This document shows positions 1 to 8,859 of a stretch of DNA of 64,000 nt, piece by piece (within the stretch, counting starts at the first letter, position 1; every line of letters begins with the position of its first letter). Position numbers and translations under genes: made by a program. This stretch comes from an uncultured Christensenellaceae bacterium (GTDB taxonomy: Bacteria > Bacillota > Clostridia > Christensenellales > Pumilibacteraceae). The notes beneath the pieces were generated by a model, which saw only the letters and a program-made list of their open reading frames with translations, was not told where the DNA came from and made no database searches. The stretch spans positions 372,001 to 436,000 of the forward strand of contig CAJULQ010000001.1 in assembly GCA_910587595.1 (NCBI GenBank). Reading direction: 5' to 3'.

Positions 1-425
1 TCGGGTGCATACGCAGCAGCCGTCACGTCGTCCTCCGACACGTAACCTTCTTTTAATCCCTCACCTGTCATCGGTGCCCAAGTAATAAGGTCTGCCGATT
101 TGTAACCGCGCACGCCGGTTTCCGAATCGAGTGTGGAACAATACAGATAATACATGCCGTTGTGCCGCATAACGAACGGGTCGCCTATTCCGTAGCCGCG
201 CCACTGATTGGCGATCGTAACGTCTGCTCCCATAAGGTATTCGTTATACGCTTTGTTGTCATACGTGGAAAACACCGTTTTGGGATCGGTATATCCCGTA
301 TAATCGTCTTCCGTCACCTCTAAGGGAGGCGGTTGATCGCTCTTTTTCTTCTTGTTGCAAGCAGCCATCGAAAACAGCATACTAAGCGCCAAAACACATA
401 CCGCTATTTTACGAAATAACTTCAT
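1..425 (-). CDS. GH43-like surface glycosidase lipoprotein, 3' end beyond window
   Basis: Only the first 141 codons are present; the gene runs off the left edge. The start is fixed by an AGGAGG at 435-440. The protein opens with a lipoprotein signal peptide ending in a MAAC lipobox, so it should be anchored outside the membrane. After a charged linker comes GDPFVMRHNGMYYLYCS followed by a Trp-containing strand, which resembles the first blade of five-bladed propeller glycosidases (GH43 and relatives, often arabinofuranosidase or xylosidase). The catalytic acid residues are mostly beyond the edge, so substrate cannot be assigned. It lies 22 bases downstream of the multi-domain lipoprotein gene and looks like the last visible gene of the sugar operon. 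Confidence 0.6.
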   Translation of the reverse strand, partial: MKLFRKIAVCVLALSMLFSMAACNKKKKSDQPPPLEVTEDDYTGYTDPKTVFSTYDNKAYNEYLMGADVTIANQWRGYGIGDPFVMRHNGMYYLYCSTLDSETGVRGYKSADLITWAPMTGEGLKEGYVSEDDVTAAAYAP

Positions 426-446
426 CTTAGTCATCCTCCTTGATTG

Positions 447-3400
447 TTAGGCAACCGCGGCGTTGCTATCGGCTTTGGCTAACGTTCCATCCGCTTTCAC
501 ACGGATAAACGTAGCTTCGTTTGCCGCGTCACCCACCGTATACGATGCGTCCGGCAGCGTTATGACGCAACCGCCGTACGAGTCGGCAAACGCCGATTGA
601 TCGGGACCCCATATCCATCCCTCGACCATAGTCAATCCGAATACGGCGTCTTTATTGCAACCGAACGAACTATACTCAAGCGTAAACGTAAATTGATTTA
701 TACCGTTTGCCTTATTAAAAGTTACGGTTCCTATCTTATTTACATCCGAAGGTGTCCACCAAGCACCCGTCGCCAAATACACGTTGCCGTCGCTTGCAAT
801 TTTAAGAATATAATCGTTCTGCCAGCCGCCCTTTGCTTCGCCTATATCCAAATATACCAATATAAGCTCGGTGGAATTTGCAACGTTTTGAACGGGATTA
901 TGGCTCGTGGCGAAATCGCTTTCGGTGACAAACGAGAACGTTACACCACTATCGTTGCGAGATACTTTTGCATGGAAATTATCCATTCCGTTACCGAACC
1001 GAATCTTATAATCACGTAAATCCAGCTCGTCTTGGGGATAGTTTACACTGTTCTCAAACGGCACATTGTTTTTACCGATACGCACGTAGTCGTTGGGGAT
1101 AGCGGGATCTACGAATGCCAAGCCGTCCACACCTTTCATTTCGCCGTTTCCGCTCCATCCGTCCCAATCTTCCGGCGACACCCGGTTTTGTCCGAACGTT
1201 ACGCCCACGATATCGGTGCGACTTACGCCCATAAACGTATACGGTAAGGTAAAGAATACAACCGGCGCGCTTTCTGTTCCCTCGATTTTCATAGACAATC
1301 CGGTCGTGTCTATATTGGTATTCGCGCCGCGCACCGCCGAGATCGTTTTGCCTGCGTTCAGATAGAACGTATAATCGGTATCGTCTTTGCCGTGTCGGCT
1401 CGCTCCCGTATCCACGAAGATTTCGATTCTGCCCGCAAACGCATGGCTACCCGCAAACTTAAATTCGAAGCCGTTTTCGCCGCGCGTTACGTACGGCACG
1501 AAGCTTGCAAAATTTTCGTCCTTTGCGCCGAACGCATTGCCGAGCTGTGCGTAGTCCCGCGCCAAGTATATATCGCCGAGAGCTTTCTCACCGGCAGTTG
1601 CCAACTCGTCTAAGCCCAACGTAAGCTCTTTGGTAATATAGCCGTCCTTGCTTACGGTTACCGTGGTGGCATATCCTTTTATCGCTTGACTAAAAGCACC
1701 GCTTGCGTCCGATGTGAGAGTAAACTCGCCTTTTGCATTTACTATCGTAACGGTAGCATCGGTCACGTTGCCGTCTATATCAGTAACGGTACCTGTAAGC
1801 GTAATATCGGGGATATCCGCCGTTGCAGTCATCTGCGCATCTTTCACCAGCGAATCACCCGTAAGCGCCGCAAACTCCGTAGCGGTTATCGTGAGCGTTT
1901 CGGTTTCGTACCCGTCAAGCACAAACGTGAGCGTCACGTCGGCATACGTGGTTACGTTCAATATCGTATAATTGCCGTCGGTTCCGGTTTGCGCCGTAAG
2001 ATCTTCCGTGGTGCCGTCGCTCTTTGTAACGGTTGCCGTAACCGTCACGTTTTCTATGCCCGAACCGCCGTTACGATTACTTACATTTCCCGAAAGCGTC
2101 ACGCTTTGTTCTTCAAGCGTTTTTTCTTCTTGCCACTTTGTATTTATACCGAACGTATTTGCCGCAATGGTGCTCGTTACCGTCTTATACCCCACACAAC
2201 TGTATGTCACAGTGATAGGTGCAGTGGTATCGGCTATCGAATACGTTATTTGCCAACTGCCGTCTACACCGCTCATTACCGTGGTATTGCCCACCGTAAC
2301 CGAAGCGCCGGCCACGCCTACGTTACCCGAAAGCGTTACGCTCAAATTGTTGTTTTCTGCTTTGTACAGAGTGTTGTCGGCTGCCATACGCACCCAAGTC
2401 GTCGGGTTTTCGGCAACAACTTCGCCGCCGGGATATGCCCAACCGTCCCAATCGTTGGCAGTCGTAGACCACTGTCCAAACATAACGCCGAAGACTTCAT
2501 AATACTCGATACCAAGCGATGTATAAGGAATCAACAAAGTAGCCTCGTAGCCGTCTTCGTTATTGGAATGCACCTTCCACGTCAAGCCGGGGATATCATG
2601 TGCCCCGCTGAATTTGATTACGTTTGCCGTACCGTTGCCGTCAAGATCCAAACGCCAGCACGTAGAGTCACCGTTGTCACGGTTTGTACCGGTCTCTTTG
2701 GTATCGATAAACATTTCGATATGGCCGCTTAATCTGCGTGTGCCGCTGAACTGCGCCTCTATGCCGCTAAGCGTACGGGAAAGTCGTACCGTACTTTCGG
2801 CAAACAAACCGGTCTTATACCCGAATGTACCCGTCGGCGCATACGGCAAGTTGAGATTTACGTCGCCGCAATCGTATGCGATATTGCTACCGATTGCCGA
2901 TCTTGCAATCTTGGTTTTGCTCTCACCGTATCCTGCTTTGGTTACTACAAGAGTCACCTCCTCGGCGGCGGTAAGCACAGGCGCGTTCTCTATGGTAAAC
3001 GTGCCGTCCGCGTTTGTCGCAGCTTGTACCGCCGTACCGTCTATACGTACGGTAGCTCCTTCCACAACGCCTTTTATCACGTTTTTGACCGTGCCGGATA
3101 TATCTACAAGATTTGCATCCGTTTGTGATATAAGCTCTATGTTTTTACGCAAGCGGCTGTTGCCCGCGCTGAGATTAAGCATTTCGGATCTGGTATAAGT
3201 GGCAACGCCCGAGAAATAATCTGCCTTCGTCACGGTTACGGTATACGACGCAACGCTACTGCTCACCATACCAAGACTGAAAACACCTTCGGCATTTGTA
3301 GTAGCAGTCTTCTCTGCACCGCCGATCGTGGCGGTGACCGTTGCATCCGCTACGGGCGCATCGGTGATCGCATTGATAACCGTACCGCTCAATTCCACGA

Positions 3401-4172
3401 AGCGGCTTGCCAAATTGCCGTCCTTATCCCACAGAACGTAACTGTTCGGATTTTGTGCGTCCACATTGTTTCCGTTATACGTCCATCCGTACCAGTCCCA
3501 ATCCACTCTGGACGCAGTGCCGAGAGCGATTTTATCTACCTGACCGAACGCAATGCCGATGGTGTCGTCTTTTTCGATGCCCACCTGCGCATACGGAACC
3601 ATTACTTCCATCGTGTAGCCCGTGTCATTCGCTTGTGCGTCGGAATTATTGAACGTCCCTTTTATATCCACTTCATAGTCGATAAGTCCGTTCCAGTTGC
3701 CCCATTGACTGCCGGCGCCTTGCATAATACGCGTTTTACCGTGTATGCCAAGGTTGATCTGAAAGTCGTCGGTCTGCGGACGCGATCCGCCGTTGTGTTT
3801 CGTATCAAGGTACAGTTCCACGCTGTCGCCGTAAGTAACGGTATCGTCGTTGGCGTTACCTTGCGTAAGAAGCACCGAATCCGACACTTCGTATAAGAAG
3901 AACATTGCGCTTTCACCGCGGTATGCCTTCACCTTAACGCCGTTGTTATGACCGTATACGACAAGCGGCTCCTCTATTGCCTGCCACTGCGGATCATCGC
4001 CTTTGCCGTCGATCGTGAGTTCGGGCGCCGCATAGTTCCCCGCAAAATCGAACGGACCTTTGGGGCCGTCCGTATCTTCGTCGTTTTTACTGCCGCCTTT
4101 GCCGCCACATGCCGCAATGCACAGCGCGACCACCAGCAACAGTACCGTTAACAGAATACTCTTTCTTTTCAT
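447..4172 (-). CDS. Large multi-domain surface lipoprotein with CBM9-like and carboxypeptidase-regulatory-like repeats
   Basis: A 1241-residue protein. The start is set at 4172 because a GGGAGG lies just upstream; a frame extension of seven codons lacks such a site. The signal peptide ends in a CIAACGG lipobox. Four beta-sandwich segments of the CBM9/DOMON type can be seen (roughly residues 40-250, 450-620, 880-1040 and 1045-1230), each with a DNGD- or DT-rich strand and a conserved WDGW/WDWYGW element. Between them lie five or so Ig-like carboxypeptidase-regulatory repeats with the pattern ATVTAT...TNADG.FS. It probably displays glycan-binding modules on the cell surface and feeds the ABC importer encoded just upstream. 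No catalytic domain is recognised. Confidence 0.7.
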   Translation of the reverse strand: MKRKSILLTVLLLVVALCIAACGGKGGSKNDEDTDGPKGPFDFAGNYAAPELTIDGKGDDPQWQAIEEPLVVYGHNNGVKVKAYRGESAMFFLYEVSDSVLLTQGNANDDTVTYGDSVELYLDTKHNGGSRPQTDDFQINLGIHGKTRIMQGAGSQWGNWNGLIDYEVDIKGTFNNSDAQANDTGYTMEVMVPYAQVGIEKDDTIGIAFGQVDKIALGTASRVDWDWYGWTYNGNNVDAQNPNSYVLWDKDGNLASRFVELSGTVINAITDAPVADATVTATIGGAEKTATTNAEGVFSLGMVSSSVASYTVTVTKADYFSGVATYTRSEMLNLSAGNSRLRKNIELISQTDANLVDISGTVKNVIKGVVEGATVRIDGTAVQAATNADGTFTIENAPVLTAAEEVTLVVTKAGYGESKTKIARSAIGSNIAYDCGDVNLNLPYAPTGTFGYKTGLFAESTVRLSRTLSGIEAQFSGTRRLSGHIEMFIDTKETGTNRDNGDSTCWRLDLDGNGTANVIKFSGAHDIPGLTWKVHSNNEDGYEATLLIPYTSLGIEYYEVFGVMFGQWSTTANDWDGWAYPGGEVVAENPTTWVRMAADNTLYKAENNNLSVTLSGNVGVAGASVTVGNTTVMSGVDGSWQITYSIADTTAPITVTYSCVGYKTVTSTIAANTFGINTKWQEEKTLEEQSVTLSGNVSNRNGGSGIENVTVTATVTKSDGTTEDLTAQTGTDGNYTILNVTTYADVTLTFVLDGYETETLTITATEFAALTGDSLVKDAQMTATADIPDITLTGTVTDIDGNVTDATVTIVNAKGEFTLTSDASGAFSQAIKGYATTVTVSKDGYITKELTLGLDELATAGEKALGDIYLARDYAQLGNAFGAKDENFASFVPYVTRGENGFEFKFAGSHAFAGRIEIFVDTGASRHGKDDTDYTFYLNAGKTISAVRGANTNIDTTGLSMKIEGTESAPVVFFTLPYTFMGVSRTDIVGVTFGQNRVSPEDWDGWSGNGEMKGVDGLAFVDPAIPNDYVRIGKNNVPFENSVNYPQDELDLRDYKIRFGNGMDNFHAKVSRNDSGVTFSFVTESDFATSHNPVQNVANSTELILVYLDIGEAKGGWQNDYILKIASDGNVYLATGAWWTPSDVNKIGTVTFNKANGINQFTFTLEYSSFGCNKDAVFGLTMVEGWIWGPDQSAFADSYGGCVITLPDASYTVGDAANEATFIRVKADGTLAKADSNAAVA

Positions 4173-4200
4173 TTTCCGTCCTCCCTTTTGCAATTCCGAC

Positions 4201-5079
4201 TTAGCCCTTCACGCCCGAAATTGCCAAAGACTCGATAAAATATTTCTGACATACAATATAAATGGTAAGCATCGGTATGCTGGAAAGTACCGCGCCCGAC
4301 ATAATGAGCGGCAAGTTTGCCCCGCTCATGTTGTCGGAATTGATACGCGCCAACATAGGTTGTAACGTCATGTTTTCGTAGCTCTTCAAATAAATCGCCG
4401 GCGCAAAATAGTCGTTCCATATACCGATAAACCAAAATATGACTTGTGCGGCTATCGCCGTTTTTACCATAGGCAACATCACTGATATAAACTGACGGAA
4501 ATATCCCGCGCCGTCTATTTTTGCCGCCTCGAAAAACGAATTGGAGATACCCTTCATATACTGCACCAAAAAGAACAGCATGGATATGTTTCCGAAAAAT
4601 CCCGGCAATATAAGCGGCCACAGCGTATCGAACATTCCGAGATCGAAAAATGCACGGAACTGCGGCATCATAAGCGCGGCGTACGGCACCATCATACCGC
4701 TCATCAAAAACAGCAACCAAAAGTTCTTAAACGGCAGTTTGAGCTTGGCAAAGCTGAATGCCGCCAACGTGGATACGAACGTACCCACCACAATAACCGA
4801 TACTTCCACGATGAGCGTATTTACTACGCCGCGAAGTAGCGGCACCATTGTCCAAATTCTGCCGTAATTGCCGAACACCCAATGCGAAGGAAACAATTTT
4901 AACGTAAGGCTCATGGCCTCGAAGTCTTCCTTAAAAGACGTGAGAACCATCCATACGTAAGGGAATACCATGATGAGCGCCCCGAGAGCAAGCACGGCGT
5001 ATATAAGTACTCGCAAAGCTATACGCCCCGCTTTTGCGGCAACGGAATATTGATTTTGTTTTACGATTACGTTTTCCAT
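4201..5079 (-). CDS. Sugar ABC transporter permease, MalG type
   Basis: 292 residues with six predicted membrane segments and the EAA loop EAAKIDGAGYFRQFISVMLP, which contacts the ATPase in CUT1 family importers. The start at 5079 is chosen because AGGAG sits 8 bases upstream, inside the end of the preceding permease gene; the eight-codon upstream extension has no site. The C-terminus ends in SGVKG, typical of MalG-like proteins. It pairs with the MalF-like permease encoded 5 bases upstream. No cognate ATPase is encoded in the window, so a shared MsmK-type ATPase elsewhere in the genome is expected. Confidence 0.92.
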   Translation of the reverse strand: MENVIVKQNQYSVAAKAGRIALRVLIYAVLALGALIMVFPYVWMVLTSFKEDFEAMSLTLKLFPSHWVFGNYGRIWTMVPLLRGVVNTLIVEVSVIVVGTFVSTLAAFSFAKLKLPFKNFWLLFLMSGMMVPYAALMMPQFRAFFDLGMFDTLWPLILPGFFGNISMLFFLVQYMKGISNSFFEAAKIDGAGYFRQFISVMLPMVKTAIAAQVIFWFIGIWNDYFAPAIYLKSYENMTLQPMLARINSDNMSGANLPLIMSGAVLSSIPMLTIYIVCQKYFIESLAISGVKG

Positions 5080-5084
5080 CGCCG

Positions 5085-5987
5085 TCACTCCTCGTACACC
5101 CATTTATTGGACACTTTGAACTGCACAAGCGTTATCAGCATGATCACGATCGAAAGCAATATCGACGCTGCCGCCGCAAGTCCGTAACGGCTTTCGTTGA
5201 TACCGCGCGCCCATACAAAGTATACGATCGTTTGCGACCCCAACACGCCGTTGCCGAATATCTGCGCATCGGCATACGACTGGAATCCCCCGATAAGACC
5301 TGTGATAAGCAAATAGAACGTCATCGGTGTAATGAGCGGTAAAGTGATCGTAAAGAACTGCCGTAATTTGCTTGCACCGTCCAGATCTGCGGCTTCGTAA
5401 TAATCACGAGGAATGTTAAACATGCCTGCCAGATACAGTATCATTGACGTACCCATGCCGTTTAACGAATTTTTTATGATGATCGCCACTTTTATCAGCG
5501 TATCATCGCTAAGCCAAGCGATTTTTTTACCGAGCACCAAATTGACTATGCCGAACTCGTTGTTAAAGATATATCGCCACACGATATTGAGCGCCACCGC
5601 ACTAGAAACCGCAGGCAGATAATACAGCACTTGAAATACCTTTGCGCCTTTGATCCGCCCCATGCGCAGTAAGCCCGCCAAGAACAATCCCAACAACATG
5701 CTAAACGGTATGCTGAGCATCAATATAAGCGTATTGCCGATAGAGCGTATAAAACTTTTGGAATATAAAATATGCGTAAACAGATCGGTATAGTTTTGCA
5801 GTCCCAGCCACTGCGACGTTCCGGTAAACAAGTTATAGTCCTGAAAGCTGTAAATAAACGAGAATACCATAGCGCCGACGGTAAAAATGCAAAACCCCAC
5901 GATCGGGGGCAAGATGAAGAGGAAGGCAATCAGATTTTCCCGCCTCGTCATCTTGCTCTTTTTATGCAATGCTTTTTGTATCGGCAT
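5085..5987 (-). CDS. Sugar ABC transporter permease, MalF type
   Basis: 300 residues, six membrane segments, and a MalF-type EAA loop (EAADLDGASKLRQFFTITLP). The short cytoplasmic N-terminus KKSKMTRRENLIAFLFILPP is typical of CUT1 permeases. The gene starts 5 bases after the binding-protein stop codon and overlaps the ribosome binding site of the next permease, so the three genes form a tight operon. The ribosome binding site is weak (GGGGTAAG), so translation is probably coupled to the upstream gene. Confidence 0.92.
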   Translation of the reverse strand: MPIQKALHKKSKMTRRENLIAFLFILPPIVGFCIFTVGAMVFSFIYSFQDYNLFTGTSQWLGLQNYTDLFTHILYSKSFIRSIGNTLILMLSIPFSMLLGLFLAGLLRMGRIKGAKVFQVLYYLPAVSSAVALNIVWRYIFNNEFGIVNLVLGKKIAWLSDDTLIKVAIIIKNSLNGMGTSMILYLAGMFNIPRDYYEAADLDGASKLRQFFTITLPLITPMTFYLLITGLIGGFQSYADAQIFGNGVLGSQTIVYFVWARGINESRYGLAAAASILLSIVIMLITLVQFKVSNKWVYEE

Positions 5988-5992
5988 TATTC

Positions 5993-7408
5993 TTACCCCA
6001 ACTCCGCCGAGTAGGCATCAAGTGCCGCTTGTAAGGTAGAGGCAAACGATTGACATGCGCTTGCCGCACTGTTTTTATTGCTCCACATGTTCTCGGTGGT
6101 AAAATGTTCGGTAAGCAAACCGTACCAGTCGGATTTGAGCGTGTAGTACCGCGTACGCACCTTGCCGTGTATTTTTTCATTGGTTCCGCTTATCGTATCC
6201 AACCACACCGCACGCGACTTAGGGCTCTTGTTTGCCAAAACGCCCTGCGTGTCGTTGAGGTATTCGTTGTTCGCCATTTCCCTGATATTGGGAACTTGCT
6301 GGCCGAGCTTATAAAACTCGCGTTGCGCCGACTCGTTATAGCACAAATATTTGGCAAGCTTTATGCACGCCTCGGTCTTCGCTTTGCCGCAGTTGCTTTT
6401 AATGCAATACGCCATAGAGCCAACCCATGCCGTGCTTTCGGCATCGGGATTTTCACCGTTGTACGGCACCGGCGCAATATCATATTCGAAATTGGTCGTT
6501 TTCCAGAAGTTCGCGTTATCCCAAGGGCCCATAAAACTGAACACGCAACCTTGTGCCGAAAATCTTTGATACCCGTTGGTCGAAGCCTGATCGTCGCTCG
6601 ACGGCATTACGTCGTCCTCCAAATAAAGGTCGGCAATAAATTGCACTGCTTCGGTAAAGCGCGGGTCGGTTATGGTTTGATTCTTGGCTCCCTCGTCAAA
6701 GAAATCGGCATTGTTGGAATACACGGCAGCTTCCAATTCATAATGCGAAATGCCCCAAATCTTTTGATTGCCTTTTGTATATTTAAGGCTTTTCAATAAA
6801 TCGCGGAACTCGTTCCACGTCATAGGATCGGTCGGATCCAAGAGATCGTTATAAATATGATTGCTATCCAATCCGTTTGCCGTGATGATCTCATCGAGTA
6901 GAGATTTATTGTAAACAAGGGTAAACGGCCCCAAATCTTTGGGAAGTCCGTACAATTTAGATCCTTCGGACTTACCGAGCTTTTTCGTGCTACGGTTAAA
7001 GTGATACAAATCCACCGCTTGCGGCCAAAGCTGGCTCAACTCCTCTTCCGAAACATATTCCGTGATATCTTTGAGGGTATTGTTCTTTACCCATTCGAGA
7101 TAATCGTAGTCGGGCATATAAAATATGTCGGGCAACGCTTGCGCACGCTGTTTGAGCGTCGTCATATACGTTGTGGAACTTTCACCCGCATACGAAACGA
7201 TTATGTCGGGATTGTCCGCCATAAATTTGTTTACAAGCGTTTGATAGTTCGCCAATTCTTCGGCATCGCCCCATCCGAAAAACTCGATGGTAACTTTGCC
7301 GTCGCTACCTACGCCGGCATTGTCGCCCTCTTGCTTTACGCCGCCGCCGCATCCGAACAGGCACAATGCAAGCACAACTGCCAACACTGCCGTCCACATC
7401 TTTCTCAT
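5993..7408 (-). CDS. Sugar ABC transporter substrate-binding lipoprotein
   Basis: 471 residues. The start at 7408 is set by GGAGGG seven bases upstream; a longer frame begins 17 codons earlier without a site. The signal peptide ends in the lipobox CLFGCGGG. The mature part has the extracellular solute-binding family 1 fold: VTIEFFGWGDAEE near the N-terminus, DIFYMPDYDYLEWV, and AQGCVFSFMGPWDNANF near the hinge. It is the first gene of the operon, behind a strong promoter. The ligand is probably an oligosaccharide released by the neighbouring surface proteins; its identity cannot be read from sequence. Confidence 0.93.
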   Translation of the reverse strand: MRKMWTAVLAVVLALCLFGCGGGVKQEGDNAGVGSDGKVTIEFFGWGDAEELANYQTLVNKFMADNPDIIVSYAGESSTTYMTTLKQRAQALPDIFYMPDYDYLEWVKNNTLKDITEYVSEEELSQLWPQAVDLYHFNRSTKKLGKSEGSKLYGLPKDLGPFTLVYNKSLLDEIITANGLDSNHIYNDLLDPTDPMTWNEFRDLLKSLKYTKGNQKIWGISHYELEAAVYSNNADFFDEGAKNQTITDPRFTEAVQFIADLYLEDDVMPSSDDQASTNGYQRFSAQGCVFSFMGPWDNANFWKTTNFEYDIAPVPYNGENPDAESTAWVGSMAYCIKSNCGKAKTEACIKLAKYLCYNESAQREFYKLGQQVPNIREMANNEYLNDTQGVLANKSPKSRAVWLDTISGTNEKIHGKVRTRYYTLKSDWYGLLTEHFTTENMWSNKNSAASACQSFASTLQAALDAYSAELG

Positions 7409-7457
7409 TTCTTTACCCTCCAACATACATTTTCTTATTAAATTTACAATAAGTTTC

Positions 7458-7473
7458 ATAGGGACATCCCTAT
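7458..7473. promoter_or_regulatory. Palindrome, candidate operator of sugar operon 1
   Basis: Perfect 7-base arms ATAGGGA and TCCCTAT around CA. It lies about 12-27 bases downstream of the predicted transcription start of the operon, a position suited to a repressor roadblock. The adjacent ArsR-type regulator is the natural candidate to bind it; this is inference. Confidence 0.4.
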
Positions 7474-7491
7474 TTCATTTAGGTTACTTAC

Positions 7492-7520
7492 ATTTTAATA
7501 TATGTATTTTTACTTGTCAA
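7492..7520 (-). promoter_or_regulatory. Promoter of sugar operon 1
   Basis: On the minus strand: TTGACA at 7515-7520, 17-base spacer, TAAAAT at 7492-7497. Predicted start near 7485, about 77 bases before the binding-protein start codon. Confidence 0.75.
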
Positions 7521-7580
7521 TATTGTTTGTAATATTTGTATAAATTCCATTTTTAGTTACATGAAACTTGAAGAAATAAA

Positions 7581-7612
7581 ATAAAAAAACAACGCCCGTT
7601 AAGGCGTTGTAA
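7581..7612 (-). terminator. Rho-independent terminator of regulator gene
   Basis: Perfect 8-base stem (7589-7596 with 7603-7610, loop CGTTAA). On the minus strand it is followed by a run of seven T, placed directly after the stop codon of the regulator at 7619. Confidence 0.85.
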
Positions 7613-7618
7613 AAAGTA

Positions 7619-8548
7619 TCAGCAATAATCCACCATAAATAATAAACCTTGCGAAAAGTCTCCGAACTTTTCCCCGAACAAATTGAGTCCGCCCTGATGC
7701 TTGGCGTCTTCCTTTATCCCTATCCGAAATGTAATATAGTCGCCCTCTTGCAATTTCAGCTTATCGATCGTGCGCCAATCCGTTCTTGTTTCGTCCAAAA
7801 ATACGCCGTCCTGCGTAATGCGAAGAGTTTTCATGATTCCGAATTGCGTGGAATAATCAGACCACCAATCGGGATTGAGTCGCCCGCGCCTGCCGCCGAA
7901 ATCCCCCGGAGACAAATAGGTGGCAACCTCCGTACCGTTTAACCAAAACGTGATATCGCTTTCCCAATCGTTGCGGTAGTTGGGGGCTTCGCTGCAAAGC
8001 TCCATGCTGAGCACCACCGCATTCACCTTTTTGTCTTTCAACATATAATTAGGCAAACGGTATTCGATATATCCTTTACTGAACCAAATGATTTGCGCAT
8101 CCATGCGTTCGGGACTGAAAAACGCTCCCGGCATATCATCGGCAACGATAATTCCGTTTTCGCTTGCCATACCGCACCCTGCGGTAACTCGTGCATCCGT
8201 AAAACTGCCGAGCGGAATCTCTTGCGTAAACTGGCGACTTTCATGATTTTGTTCGTTTGTCGTAAAGCTCAAAGAAAAATGATCGATTTGACGGGCAATC
8301 AGCTTTGCGTTCCCCCGCGTATTCTTTTTGGTCGTTACACTGATAAATCCCGCTTTGCGTAAGATATTCAAATGAAACGACACCGTGGAAATCGGCAAAT
8401 TCAGTTGTTTTGCGATCTCGGCAACGGAGTAACAAGACGAACGCAGCATACACATAATTTTGCGTCGTACCTTTGCTCCAAGCGCCTGCACTATATCTTC
8501 AAGATCATCTTCCGCGTCGATTTGCAAACTGAAGTCCCTTTCCGCCAT
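7619..8548 (-). CDS. ArsR-type transcriptional regulator with unusual C-terminal domain (regulator 1)
   Basis: 309 residues. The start at 8548 is supported by AGGTGG five bases upstream. Residues 15-75 form a winged helix of the ArsR type: ALGAKVRRKIMCMLR, then SVAEIAKQLNLPISTVSFHL as the recognition helix region. The remaining 230 residues hold a beta-rich domain not typical of ArsR proteins, with the motifs SPGDFGGRRG (213-222) and GIKEDAKHQGG (277-287). The same domain and motifs occur in the regulator at 40091, also next to a sugar importer, so it is probably a ligand-sensing domain for a sugar. No metal-binding Cys pair of classical ArsR sensors is apparent. Likely controls the importer operon at 447-7408. 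Confidence 0.8.
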   Translation of the reverse strand: MAERDFSLQIDAEDDLEDIVQALGAKVRRKIMCMLRSSCYSVAEIAKQLNLPISTVSFHLNILRKAGFISVTTKKNTRGNAKLIARQIDHFSLSFTTNEQNHESRQFTQEIPLGSFTDARVTAGCGMASENGIIVADDMPGAFFSPERMDAQIIWFSKGYIEYRLPNYMLKDKKVNAVVLSMELCSEAPNYRNDWESDITFWLNGTEVATYLSPGDFGGRRGRLNPDWWSDYSTQFGIMKTLRITQDGVFLDETRTDWRTIDKLKLQEGDYITFRIGIKEDAKHQGGLNLFGEKFGDFSQGLLFMVDYC

Positions 8549-8567
8549 ATCGCCACCTCTTTCGCCC

Positions 8568-8597
8568 ATTCTATCACAAATCGCAAATAATTGTCAA
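8568..8597 (-). promoter_or_regulatory. Promoter of regulator 1
   Basis: Minus strand TTGACA (8592-8597), 18-base spacer, TAGAAT (8568-8573). Predicted start about 13 bases before the start codon, just ahead of the AGGTGG site. It also shows that host sequence continues to at least 8597, so the mobile region begins to its right. Confidence 0.75.
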
Positions 8598-8655
8598 TGT
8601 ATTGAAATCTATATTCTCCCAAATAAGCGCGATACCCTTTCCAACCACTTTGAGA

Positions 8656-8722
8656 GCGTGGCGTGCGCTTGTCTTGATACAAGTGGGCTCGCTACGCTCG
8701 CCCAGACAAGCGCACGCCACGC
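8656..8722. repeat. 19-base perfect inverted repeat, candidate phage origin or end structure
   Basis: Arms at 8656-8674 and 8704-8722 are perfect reverse complements over 19 bases, separated by 29 bases. There is no T-run, so it is not a simple terminator. It lies at the junction of host DNA and the phage-like module, in the gene-free stretch 8549-8859. The rest of that stretch holds only the regulator promoter and the hairpin at 8788-8857. Confidence 0.7.
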
Positions 8723-8787
8723 AACCAACCCACCGAACATAACACACACCTACACGCCAACGAAACTCAAACACTTTCGTAACAACC

Positions 8788-8857
8788 GCGCGACGGCTAA
8801 AATTCGGGGGCACGCGCAGGCTTACCGTGCTCCCCGAATTTCTTTACGCCGTCGCGC
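8788..8857. repeat. Long three-part hairpin next to rep, candidate origin or packaging signal
   Basis: Three paired segments nest with small bulges: 8788-8797 with 8848-8857, 8800-8809 with 8832-8841, and 8810-8814 with 8826-8830. A long interrupted hairpin in the intergenic region beside rep is the form taken by origin and packaging signals in filamentous phages. It overlaps no gene and ends 3 bases before the rep stop codon. Confidence 0.6.
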
Positions 8858-8859
8858 TG

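Noticed and set aside
8590..8700. dif/XerCD-type attachment site at the left end of the phage module
   Set aside because: No 28-base dif-like sequence and no matching copy near 14.6 or 20.7 kb could be found by eye.
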